Assembly: GCA_900315055.1 (NCBI GenBank)
Contig: OMXP01000002.1
Span: 22,871 to 86,870, forward strand
Direction: 5' to 3'
Length of the DNA: 64,000 nucleotides
Origin: an uncultured Lachnospiraceae bacterium
Lineage (GTDB): Bacteria > Bacillota > Clostridia > Lachnospirales > Lachnospiraceae
Below the pieces are notes generated by a model. It did no database searches. It had not been told where the DNA came from and worked only from the letters and a program-made list of their open reading frames with translations. The stretch's first letter is position 1, and each line of letters starts with the position of its first letter. A program made the translations under genes and the position numbers. Shown here one piece after another: positions 1 through 7,899 of this stretch.

Positions 1-1
1 T

Positions 2-1555
2 ATGAAAATCGTTTTCATTACCCCTACAACAGCACTGCGAAGACTTCCCGCCTACCGGGCGGCAGGAAAGGTCTACGGACAGAGCAATTCGATCACGGGT
101 CCTTTGATCCTCGGCGGAATCCTGAAGCGTGCAGGACATGAGGTTGAGGTCTATGAGGAACTGAACGGCTCGGTCAACTATAAGAAGCTCATCCCGACAG
201 CGGACATCTTCATGTTTTCGATCATGACAAGCAACTCGCTCCGGGCCTATGAGCTTGCGGACCGTGTTCATAAGGAAGGGCATGCGCGCGTCATCATGGG
301 CGGCATGCATGCCACCAATATGCCTGAGGAAGCCCTGCAGCACGCCGATCAGGTGATCGTCGGAGAGGGCGAGAAGGTGATCCTCGATGTCGTCGAGGGG
401 AGGATCACCGATAGGATCGTACACGGGATCCCGCTCGAAAACCTCGATGAGGCACCGTATCCGGATTACAGCATCCTGAAGACTCCGGTGGAGGCGGCAA
501 ATGTACTGACTACACGTGGATGCCCCTTCCGCTGCACCTTCTGCACGACGTCCCGCATGTTTGCGCCGTACCGGCAGCGCTCCATCGACAATGTGATCGG
601 CGAAATCCGCATGTACAAGCAGATGGGCTTTCAGTACATGAACTTCGAGGACGACAACTTCACCGCGGACAAGGAGCGGGCAAAGGAGATCTGCCGGCGG
701 ATGATCAAAGAAGGACTGACGTTTAAAGAGACGTTCTTCTTTGGCAGAACCGACATGGCAAACGACGAGGAGCTCCTGACCCTCCTCAAGGAGGCACATC
801 TCACCCGGGTTCTCATCGGTATCGAATCCCTGAACCAGAAGGCACTGAATTCAATTCACAAGGGACAGAACATCGAGGATATCCGAAGGGCCGGTAAAGC
901 CTGCGCGGAGCACGGAATCCGGGTCATTGCGTCCATAGTCCTTGGGCTGGACGATGATCAGAAGGAGGATATCAAACGGTCCATTGACTTTGCGAAGGAG
1001 ATCAATGCCTATCAGCTGCAGCCGGCGATTCTGACACCCTATCCCGGAACACCGGTGTACGAGCAGATGGTAAAGGAGGGAAGACTCCTCAAAGAGACGA
1101 ACTGGGCTGCCTACGACATGATGAATGTCGTCTTCCAGCCAAAGAACATGTCTCCCTGGGAGCTGCAGGATACGTTCTACGAGATGTCCAAGTACTTCTA
1201 TGACGAGAAATCCGCGGAGACCATCGGAAAGCTCTTCGGCAGGGAGTACGGGAAGCGAAGGAAGGGGCTTGCGATGTACGCAAAGCTCGGTGTCTGGGGC
1301 GCCCATGTGGCCTCGAAGATCAAGGGAACGCCCTACTATAAGATCCGCAATGCGAAGTGGATGTATGAAAGACAGCCCGACGGGAGCCTTGTCTTTGCGG
1401 ACTGGTTCAGGAAGGAGCATCCGGATGTTGTAGCGGCAGAGGAGGCAAAGAAGGAAGAGGGGATCAGAGCCGAGACCATCGACGAGTCCCGGAAAAAGGC
1501 AGGACAGGAACTTCTGCATGCCGAGAAGACAAGGCAGCAGGGATCCGTCGCGTGA
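2..1555 (+). CDS. B12-binding-domain radical SAM protein
   Basis: This 517-residue cytosolic protein joins an N-terminal cobalamin-binding-type Rossmann domain (about residues 1-130) to a radical SAM core. The core carries CPFRCTFC, with cysteines at about 174, 178 and 181 in the CxxxCxxC spacing that holds the SAM-binding 4Fe-4S cluster. Members of this architecture methylate or rearrange unactivated carbons, but no substrate can be read from the sequence. The ATG lies two bases into the window, so its ribosome binding site is not visible; the MKIVFITP opening is nevertheless a natural start for the family. It is followed by a bidirectional terminator and convergent membrane-protein genes, which give no functional hint. 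The family call is firm and the function is open. Confidence 0.85.
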   Translation: MKIVFITPTTALRRLPAYRAAGKVYGQSNSITGPLILGGILKRAGHEVEVYEELNGSVNYKKLIPTADIFMFSIMTSNSLRAYELADRVHKEGHARVIMGGMHATNMPEEALQHADQVIVGEGEKVILDVVEGRITDRIVHGIPLENLDEAPYPDYSILKTPVEAANVLTTRGCPFRCTFCTTSRMFAPYRQRSIDNVIGEIRMYKQMGFQYMNFEDDNFTADKERAKEICRRMIKEGLTFKETFFFGRTDMANDEELLTLLKEAHLTRVLIGIESLNQKALNSIHKGQNIEDIRRAGKACAEHGIRVIASIVLGLDDDQKEDIKRSIDFAKEINAYQLQPAILTPYPGTPVYEQMVKEGRLLKETNWAAYDMMNVVFQPKNMSPWELQDTFYEMSKYFYDEKSAETIGKLFGREYGKRRKGLAMYAKLGVWGAHVASKIKGTPYYKIRNAKWMYERQPDGSLVFADWFRKEHPDVVAAEEAKKEEGIRAETIDESRKKAGQELLHAEKTRQQGSVA

Positions 1556-1582
1556 AGCTTCTGTCATTGCGAATCTGTAAAA

Positions 1583-1622
1583 AAGGGCCATGCGCCGGTT
1601 TCATCCGGCTGCATGGCTCTTT
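1583..1622. terminator. bidirectional intrinsic terminator
   Basis: Inverted arms (AAGGGCCATGC with CCGG, then CCGG with GCATGGCTCTT) form a long stem with A and T tracts on both flanks. It lies between two convergent genes and can serve both. Confidence 0.75.
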
Positions 1623-1644
1623 CTGTACCTGTTTCCTGCTTTTT

Positions 1645-3168
1645 TCAGTTTTCCGATGTGGCCTCTTTCCAGATGACGCGGATGCTGGTGCCGTCGCTGC
1701 AGACCTTATACAGCGAAGTATCACGGACAAGCGGCAGATCACCGGAAGGGAAGGAGTCGGCGCCCTCATAGCGGACGTTCGGGAGGGGATAGTAGTCCAT
1801 GTAGTTTCCAAAGCCCCAGGTGCTGTCGGTGAACATGCCGGGGACAAGACGGCCCTCGAGGATCGGGAAGTGCTCCGAGATGCGTTCGACCACCGGGGAA
1901 TATCCAAGGGACCCCTCCATGGTAAGGTTCACCTCCTGATCCTCCGGGATGATGTTGTTTGCGACAAGGTCATCCGTCACCATCTGCATGCGGGTTTCGA
2001 TGTAGGATTTCTGCTGATCCAGGGCGTTGCCGTAGGTGAAGGCAAAGGAGAAGAAGCACCAGGAAAGGCAGCAGACGGACAGGACGGCCAGGGCTCTTCC
2101 TGCTCTGACAAGTATTTTTCTGTCGGGGAGGCTTTCTGTGGTACCCAGTGCCAGCAGGCAGAGGAGGACACAGAACCCGTACATGGCTCTGCAGGCAAAA
2201 ATCGGCTTTGAAAGGAACGGATAGATCCCGAACATCAGCACGGTCATCAGGCCTGTGCCGGCCAGGATCAGGAGAATCCGTCCGGCCTTTTGGCCTGCAG
2301 AGAGGCTGGTGCCGGTCTTTACTGTGCTGCCGATCTGAAAGAGAAGGTAGAACAGGACGATCAGAGCAGCGAACAGCAGCCACTGGACGCGGAAATCCGA
2401 GCGGACAAGGGACAGGTACTGTCCCATGTGATCCAGATAGGTCGGCAAAAGCTCCGGAAGAGACGGAAGAGAGGCGGATACATAGGACGGCTCCCGGTAG
2501 AAGAGGTTCATGATGACCAACTTGTAGAAACCGAGGGCTGCCAGCCAACAGAGTGCGGAGATTAAAAAGAACGATCCGCGCTCCTTCTTTGTCCCCTCGT
2601 TTCGTGCGATGCAGCCGATGGTATAGGCGATGACAACCATCGGGAAGATGCCCGAGGACGCCTGATAGGTGCAGCACATGCCAAGGACACCGAGGAAGGC
2701 GACTGCGGGGTACCATTTCTTCTTTCGAAAGGCGATCGGAAGGATACTTGCAAAGATCGAGAAGGCCATGTACGGGGCATCGAATTTGTAGGAGATGCAC
2801 TCGAGAAAATACGGATTGAGCGCAAGGATACTCCCCGCTGCAAGATCTGCGATGGTACAGCGCTCTTTCGGACAGACCTCGAAGATCAGGATGACGGCCG
2901 AAGGAGCAAGAAGCAGCGCTGCCAGAATCTGCGTCAGGGGAGAGACGTCATTGAGCTCTGTCGAAAACGACATCAGATAGGAGAGCACATTGTTGAGGAC
3001 GCGGCCGAAGGTCCAGTCCATGGTTCCGGAATACGCTCTTCCCATGTCGTCCATGTACAGAAAGTCTGCCCGGATGATGGCACTGTACCCCAGAAGGAAC
3101 AGTGCAGAAAGAATTCCAAAAGACTGTCTGCGGTTAAAAGTGATGTGTTTTGTCTTCATCGGGTTCAT
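1645..3168 (-). CDS. GtrII-like membrane glucosyltransferase domain protein
   Basis: This 507-residue polytopic protein has about ten hydrophobic segments. An acidic pair, MDDMGR at about residues 39-44, follows the first membrane segment, as in the GtrII (Glucos_trans_II) family. That family uses undecaprenyl-phosphate-linked glucose to decorate surface polysaccharide on the outer face of the membrane. The soluble tail after the last segment (about 400-507) is extracytoplasmic in related proteins. It lies directly downstream of a DUF2142 gene on the same strand with 43 bases between them, so the two are probably one transcript. The start at 3168 has an AAGGAT element very close to it; a second Met three codons in is the alternative. 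Acceptor and donor are unknown. Confidence 0.7.
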   Translation of the reverse strand: MNPMKTKHITFNRRQSFGILSALFLLGYSAIIRADFLYMDDMGRAYSGTMDWTFGRVLNNVLSYLMSFSTELNDVSPLTQILAALLLAPSAVILIFEVCPKERCTIADLAAGSILALNPYFLECISYKFDAPYMAFSIFASILPIAFRKKKWYPAVAFLGVLGMCCTYQASSGIFPMVVIAYTIGCIARNEGTKKERGSFFLISALCWLAALGFYKLVIMNLFYREPSYVSASLPSLPELLPTYLDHMGQYLSLVRSDFRVQWLLFAALIVLFYLLFQIGSTVKTGTSLSAGQKAGRILLILAGTGLMTVLMFGIYPFLSKPIFACRAMYGFCVLLCLLALGTTESLPDRKILVRAGRALAVLSVCCLSWCFFSFAFTYGNALDQQKSYIETRMQMVTDDLVANNIIPEDQEVNLTMEGSLGYSPVVERISEHFPILEGRLVPGMFTDSTWGFGNYMDYYPLPNVRYEGADSFPSGDLPLVRDTSLYKVCSDGTSIRVIWKEATSEN

Positions 3169-3211
3169 ATCCTTGTGCTTTCAAAGCCGGTGTGGAGTGG
3201 CTTTTGTCTGT

Positions 3212-5257
3212 CTATCCGAGGTAGGAGCAGTAATTCATCAGCTCCATCAGTTCCAGGAGTGCCAGTACCGCATTGCCGTACAGGAGATTTACTTCGAGGG
3301 ACCGGCTGCGGGGATCGGGAGACGGCATGCTCTTCTTTCCCCTGGGGATCAGCAGGGCAAAGAAGGCAAAGAGAAGAGCCGGGATATAGTAGCGTCCCTG
3401 CAGACCCTCGATGGAGTAGGTGGACGCGGCAAGGGAGGTCCACTGAAGGTACAGGCTGGTGTCGACAAGGACAAAGATCCCGGCTGCAATCAGGGCGGAC
3501 CAGAGACCCGCACGGCGGGCACAGGAAGGCTGATTCTGCCTTGCTGCGATAAACAGGGCAAAGAGAAGCGCAATGCCGAGCACCGGGATCAGCTCGCTGG
3601 TCACGATATTCAGAAGACCCAGCTTGTAGCCGTACAGTTCCAGGAGATACTCCGCCCCGTCTTCCCAGAGCGTCTTGATCATGATGTAAACGTACCGGAC
3701 GGGCTGATGCAGGATGAAGGAAACCTTCTGCGCGGCATCGCCTCCGGCGCGGGTTGAACCAAGGTAGTTTGAGGCAATGGCGATCCAGCCAAGGGAGAGG
3801 ACCAGTGTCTCGAGTGTTGCGAGGATCTTGTGGAGGAAAGCGGATTTCCTGCTCCGGAACCGGGCGTTCGGGATGATCCAGACGAGAAATGCGCTGATGA
3901 AATAGATCACCTTGCAGGAGCTCACAAAGAACAGAGTGACGTACATCAGCGCAAGATCCCTTCTGGTCATGGTCCGGTCCTGTCCGCACCAGCAGACACA
4001 GAAGGCGAGGATGGCAATCACCATGGCGTTTGTAAAGGCATCCCCCGAGAGACTCGAGCGAAGCTCCAGCATCATCGGCATGAGAGCGATGGCGGAGAGC
4101 AGGGCTTTTCCGGTCGGGATGGCCCGGATCGCAAGATAGATAATCGCCGTGCACCCGAACAGGTTGAACAGGGATCCCGTGTAGTAAAGAACCCAGACGT
4201 TGTCCGTGAACAGATCGGCGATGCCGATGCCAAGGGCTGTCAGGACGTGGTTATACGGGGAGTAGAGCGCAAAGTTCGAGATGTTATAGGGGACGAGGTC
4301 CTGAGCGTTCAGAGTCGTATGGAACGTGTGGAGGGCGATATACGGCGTATAGGCATACTGGCGGTACACGATGATGTTTTCCGGGACGTTGACGAGCCCC
4401 CCTTCCGGCACCAGGAACTGGCCATGGGCTATCGTGTAGGCGCGCACGAAGTGGTTTGCGGAATCCGGTGTAATGTACGGGGATGTCAGGAACAGGTACA
4501 GGCCGCCAAGCAAAAGGGAGAAAAGTAGAAAGATGTTCTCTGGTTTTTGAAAGGCTTTCCCAAAGTACAGGCAAAGCCACAGGACGAGACAGATCGCAGC
4601 AAAGAACAGCACGGTCAGAATAAGGCGCTGTGTGTTGGAAAGAAGCTGATAGAGAAGAACGGACCAGACAACGCCGGTGGATGCCTGATAGACCTCCTCC
4701 ATCGTCTGACCATCCCCTGCATCATTTCCGCCACTCGTATACTTGTAGCCGGTCGCCTTTGCGATCTCATAAAAGCCGTAGGCATTTTTTTCGTCTGCCG
4801 CACTCGAGGTGATTTCAATGGTCCAGGTGTGGCCGTCCCCCAGGTCGATTACGGAATCGGGATCGAATTCCGTCCAGCGCTCCCGGACAGGATCCCCGCT
4901 CTCGTCGCTCTTATAGCTGATGAAGGATGCGTCATCGTTGTTCAGGATCTTCTCATAGACAGACTCTCCGTCCCTGCAGAGACGCACGGTCGTGGTATCG
5001 GAAGAGGCTTCTTCCGGTGCCCTGAGGGTCAGGAGAAATCCGTACAGGGTGCGGCTTGTCGGTGAGAGTGTGATCGAGATCGGCGCATCTTTGGTTGCAT
5101 ACGTCACGGTCGTGGATTCAACGGGCTGTGCATCCGATGCGATAAACGGCACGCCGGAGCGGCGCATGGCATAGGAGGCGCAGAGGGCGATGGCAAGGAA
5201 CAGAATCGCGAATTTCAGGCAGCCGGGCTGAACGGAATGATGCAGCAGACGTTTCAT
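3212..5257 (-). CDS. DUF2142-family polytopic membrane protein (GT-C-like)
   Basis: The protein is about 681 residues long. It has one N-terminal membrane segment, an extracytoplasmic beta-rich region (about 50-195), then many membrane segments. The TPDSANHF motif at about 264-271 matches the acidic-His motif found in the first outside loop of DUF2142 and other GT-C-like proteins. These are thought to handle lipid-linked sugars in teichoic acid or capsule pathways, though no reaction is established. I place the start at 5257 because a GGAGAGAGGA element precedes that ATG; an upstream in-frame Met at 5302 has no such site. It forms a minus-strand pair with the GtrII-like gene and is divergent from the AmmeMemoRadiSam genes. 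Confidence 0.7.
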   Translation of the reverse strand: MKRLLHHSVQPGCLKFAILFLAIALCASYAMRRSGVPFIASDAQPVESTTVTYATKDAPISITLSPTSRTLYGFLLTLRAPEEASSDTTTVRLCRDGESVYEKILNNDDASFISYKSDESGDPVRERWTEFDPDSVIDLGDGHTWTIEITSSAADEKNAYGFYEIAKATGYKYTSGGNDAGDGQTMEEVYQASTGVVWSVLLYQLLSNTQRLILTVLFFAAICLVLWLCLYFGKAFQKPENIFLLFSLLLGGLYLFLTSPYITPDSANHFVRAYTIAHGQFLVPEGGLVNVPENIIVYRQYAYTPYIALHTFHTTLNAQDLVPYNISNFALYSPYNHVLTALGIGIADLFTDNVWVLYYTGSLFNLFGCTAIIYLAIRAIPTGKALLSAIALMPMMLELRSSLSGDAFTNAMVIAILAFCVCWCGQDRTMTRRDLALMYVTLFFVSSCKVIYFISAFLVWIIPNARFRSRKSAFLHKILATLETLVLSLGWIAIASNYLGSTRAGGDAAQKVSFILHQPVRYVYIMIKTLWEDGAEYLLELYGYKLGLLNIVTSELIPVLGIALLFALFIAARQNQPSCARRAGLWSALIAAGIFVLVDTSLYLQWTSLAASTYSIEGLQGRYYIPALLFAFFALLIPRGKKSMPSPDPRSRSLEVNLLYGNAVLALLELMELMNYCSYLG

Positions 5258-5436
5258 GTATCCTCTCTCCGAATCAAAACAAACCGATGAAAGCAAAAGC
5301 AATATACCGCAACAGGCCGGAAAAGAAAACAGCAGGGGACAAACAGGTGACCTTCAGGGCGATGAGAAGGCTGTCCTTGCCCGGATCCGTATTATAATGG
5401 AAACAGCAGATTGATCAGGATCTGCGGGAGGCTTTT

Positions 5437-6828
5437 ATGGGTATCATCTATGCAGTCATGGTTCCGCACCCTCCGGTGGCAGTGCCGGAGATCGGAGGAG
5501 GACGGGAGAAGGAGATTCAGCCAACCCTGGATTCCTATGCTGCGGTGGCAGATCTTGTGGCGAAGGTACAGCCGGAGACGATTGTGCTCTCGACGCCGCA
5601 TGCGACCATGTACCGGGATTACTTTGAGATCTCACCGGGAAAGAGGGCAGGCGGCAGCTTTTCCCGCTACGGTCACCCGGAAGTCAACATGTCTGTCTCC
5701 TACGACACGGAATTCGTAGACTGCCTGTGCGCCGGCTGCCGGAAGGCTCACATGGCGGCGGGATCGGACTACGAGCGGGAGCCGGAGCTCGATCAGGGGA
5801 CGATGGTACCGCTCTACTTTGTCAACAAAAAGTACACCGACTACAAACTGGTCCGCGTGGGACTCTCGGGACAGTCTCTCGTCGAGCACTATAAGCTTGG
5901 ACAGCTGATTCAGAAGACGGCGGACGAGCTGGGACGCAAGGTTCTGTACATTGCATCCGGGGATCTGTCCCACTGCCAGCTTCAATCCGGCCCCTACGGG
6001 CTGAAACCGGAAGGACCTGAGTACGATCGCCGGATCATGCAGACCATGAGCAGCGGGAACTTCGAAGAACTCCTGGAATATGACCCGGTCTTTCTCGAAA
6101 AGGCCGAGGAGTGCGGCCATCGGTCGTTCTGCATCATGGCGGGAGCACTTGATAAGAAGAGTGTTGAGATAAAGGTATTGACCCATGAGGCGACCTTCGG
6201 TGTCGGCTACGGCTTTGTGATCTATAAGGTGACGGGAGACGATCCGGAGCGTTCCTTTCTCTCCCGGTACCTGGAGAAAGAGGCGGAAGGTGAAGAAGAA
6301 ATAGCTGCATCTTCTGACCCTTATGTCCGGCTTGCAAGGGCCGAGGTAAAGGCCTGGGTTACGGACAGGAAGAGAATCCCGGTGCCGTCATGGGTGACGG
6401 ATAAGATGCGGACGACAAGGGCAGGGGCCTTCGTGTCCATTCATGAGTTCGGGGACCTCCGGGGCTGCATCGGGACCATTTCGGCAACCTGTAACAATGT
6501 GGCAGAGGAGATCATCCAGAACGCCGTCTCGGCCTGCTCCAGGGATCCCCGGTTTGATCCGGTTACCCCATCGGAGCTTCCGTATCTCTCGATCAGTGTC
6601 GATGTACTTGGGGCTGCAGAGCGGATTGAGAGTGCCCAGGAGCTGGACGTGCACCGGTACGGTGTCATCTGCTCCAATGCGGAGGGAAAGAGAGGACTTC
6701 TCCTTCCGGATCTTGAGGGCGTTGATACCGTGGAGCAGCAGGTGAAGATCGCCTGCCGGAAGGGCGGGATTTCGATCAATGATCCGACTCTTACGCTTCA
6801 GCGTTTTGAGGTGGTGCGCCATGTCTGA
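5437..6828 (+). CDS. amrA: AmmeMemoRadiSam protein: MEMO/extradiol-dioxygenase-like domain fused to AMMECR1
   Basis: This 463-residue protein has two domains. Residues 1 to about 270 resemble class III extradiol dioxygenase/MEMO proteins, with MVPHPPVAVPEIG near the start and SGDLSHCQ in the middle as likely metal-ligand regions. Residues from about 290 to the end are an AMMECR1 domain with the diagnostic LRGCIG motif. In many bacteria these are separate genes beside a radical SAM partner; here two of the three parts are fused and the third gene overlaps the stop. The substrate of the system is not settled to my knowledge. The protein has no signal peptide, so it is cytosolic. Domain calls are firm and the biochemical role is unknown. 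Confidence 0.88.
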   Translation: MGIIYAVMVPHPPVAVPEIGGGREKEIQPTLDSYAAVADLVAKVQPETIVLSTPHATMYRDYFEISPGKRAGGSFSRYGHPEVNMSVSYDTEFVDCLCAGCRKAHMAAGSDYEREPELDQGTMVPLYFVNKKYTDYKLVRVGLSGQSLVEHYKLGQLIQKTADELGRKVLYIASGDLSHCQLQSGPYGLKPEGPEYDRRIMQTMSSGNFEELLEYDPVFLEKAEECGHRSFCIMAGALDKKSVEIKVLTHEATFGVGYGFVIYKVTGDDPERSFLSRYLEKEAEGEEEIAASSDPYVRLARAEVKAWVTDRKRIPVPSWVTDKMRTTRAGAFVSIHEFGDLRGCIGTISATCNNVAEEIIQNAVSACSRDPRFDPVTPSELPYLSISVDVLGAAERIESAQELDVHRYGVICSNAEGKRGLLLPDLEGVDTVEQQVKIACRKGGISINDPTLTLQRFEVVRHV

Positions 6829-7657
6829 GGAGAGACCTGTCTGTAATACGTGCTTTCACCACTGCGCCTTGTCTTCCGGCCAGACGGGATACTGCAGGGC
6901 AAGGGGCAATGTGGACGGTGTGATCCGTGCGGTGAATTACGGGTGTCTTACCTCCATTGCCATGGATCCCATCGAGAAGAAGCCCTTTGCGAAGTTCTAT
7001 TCGGGAAGCGAGATTCTCTCTGTCGGCTCCTTTGGCTGCAACCTCCGCTGTCCGTTCTGTCAGAACTACACGATCTCTCAGGTGGATTCTCTTAAGGCAT
7101 CTTTTCGCCAGATGATGCCGGAGGAGCTGGTGAACCTGGCGCTCTCCATCCCAGACAACCTGGGGCTTGCCTTTACCTATAATGAGCCGCTGATCTCGTA
7201 TGAGTACGTGATCGACTGCGCAAAGCTCTTAAAAGAGAAGGATCCGTCCAAGAAGGTGGTGCTGGTCACCAACGGCACGGCGGAAGAGAAAGTAATCTCG
7301 GAGGTCTTACCGTATGTGGACGCAATGAACATCGACTACAAGGGAGATGCCGCATTCTACCGGGACGAGCTGCACGGGGATCTTGCATCGGTGCGGAGGA
7401 CGATTGAGATGGTGTATGCCTCCTGTCATCTCGAGGTGACATGCCTTGTGATTCCCGGCAAAAACGACAGGGAGGATTTTATCCGGGAGCTTGCATCCTA
7501 TTTGGCTTCGCTGTCTCCCTCCATCGTGCTGCATTTGTCGCGGTATTTTCCGCGGTATCAGTATGACATTGAGGCGACACCGAAGGCGGATATCAAAAGA
7601 CTTGAGAAGGTGGCAGAGCAGTATCTGCCATCCGTGTTTCTTGGGAATATGTTCTAA
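6821..7657 (+). CDS. amrS: AmmeMemoRadiSam system radical SAM enzyme
   Basis: The protein is 278 residues if the ATG at 6821 is used, which overlaps the end of the AMMECR1 fusion by 8 bases and so is translationally coupled. It opens with a cysteine pair region (CNTCFHHC), then carries CNLRCPFC, the CxxxCxxC cluster motif, followed by QNY as in pyruvate-formate-lyase-activating-enzyme-like proteins. It is the third component of the AmmeMemoRadiSam set. The tight overlap argues that both proteins act on one substrate. An intergenic leader with its own promoter follows, so amt is not part of this operon. Confidence 0.9.
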   Translation: MSEERPVCNTCFHHCALSSGQTGYCRARGNVDGVIRAVNYGCLTSIAMDPIEKKPFAKFYSGSEILSVGSFGCNLRCPFCQNYTISQVDSLKASFRQMMPEELVNLALSIPDNLGLAFTYNEPLISYEYVIDCAKLLKEKDPSKKVVLVTNGTAEEKVISEVLPYVDAMNIDYKGDAAFYRDELHGDLASVRRTIEMVYASCHLEVTCLVIPGKNDREDFIRELASYLASLSPSIVLHLSRYFPRYQYDIEATPKADIKRLEKVAEQYLPSVFLGNMF

Positions 7658-7697
7658 CGTTTTTCTGAAATCTTCGGGAAGACTGGTAAAAATTCCA

Positions 7698-7726
7698 TTG
7701 CGCCGATTTGTGTTCCGGGATACAAT
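7698..7726 (+). promoter_or_regulatory. promoter of the amt-PII leader
   Basis: TTGCGC and TACAAT are separated by 17 bases. The expected transcript begins near 7733, just ahead of the first leader hairpin. Confidence 0.6.
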
Positions 7727-7739
7727 CCTGACATGATTT

Positions 7740-7866
7740 CGGCAAGGACGCCGCAGAGAGGAGAGCCTTAGGGAAACCTGAAGGTTGCCATCTGCGGCGT
7801 ATTTGTTTTCAGGTAACGGCAAGGGCGCCGTCCGGGGAGCTTATGGCTTTCCGGGCGGCGCCTTTT
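7740..7866 (+). promoter_or_regulatory. tandem hexaloop hairpins with two leader terminators (ANTAR-like)
   Basis: Two small hairpins share the stem CGGC/GCCG and hexaloops AAGGAC (7740-7753) and AAGGGC (7816-7831, stem extended to ACGGC/GCCGT). Loop position 1 is A and position 4 is G in both. The first overlaps the left arm of a hairpin at 7748-7800 (ACGCCGCAG with CTGCGGCGT). The second overlaps the left arm of a 17-bp terminator at 7824-7862 followed by TTTT. Forming a small hairpin would therefore block its terminator. This is the layout bound by ANTAR-domain antiterminators, which are known to control nitrogen genes in some Firmicutes. No ANTAR gene is in the window. Confidence 0.65.
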
Positions 7867-7899
7867 GCTTTGCTGAACGAAGAAGAGGAGGAAATAGTT

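Noticed and set aside
7740..7866. Glutamine riboswitch ahead of amt
   Set aside because: The characteristic conserved bases of the glnA RNA are not present. The paired hexaloop hairpins fit an ANTAR target better.
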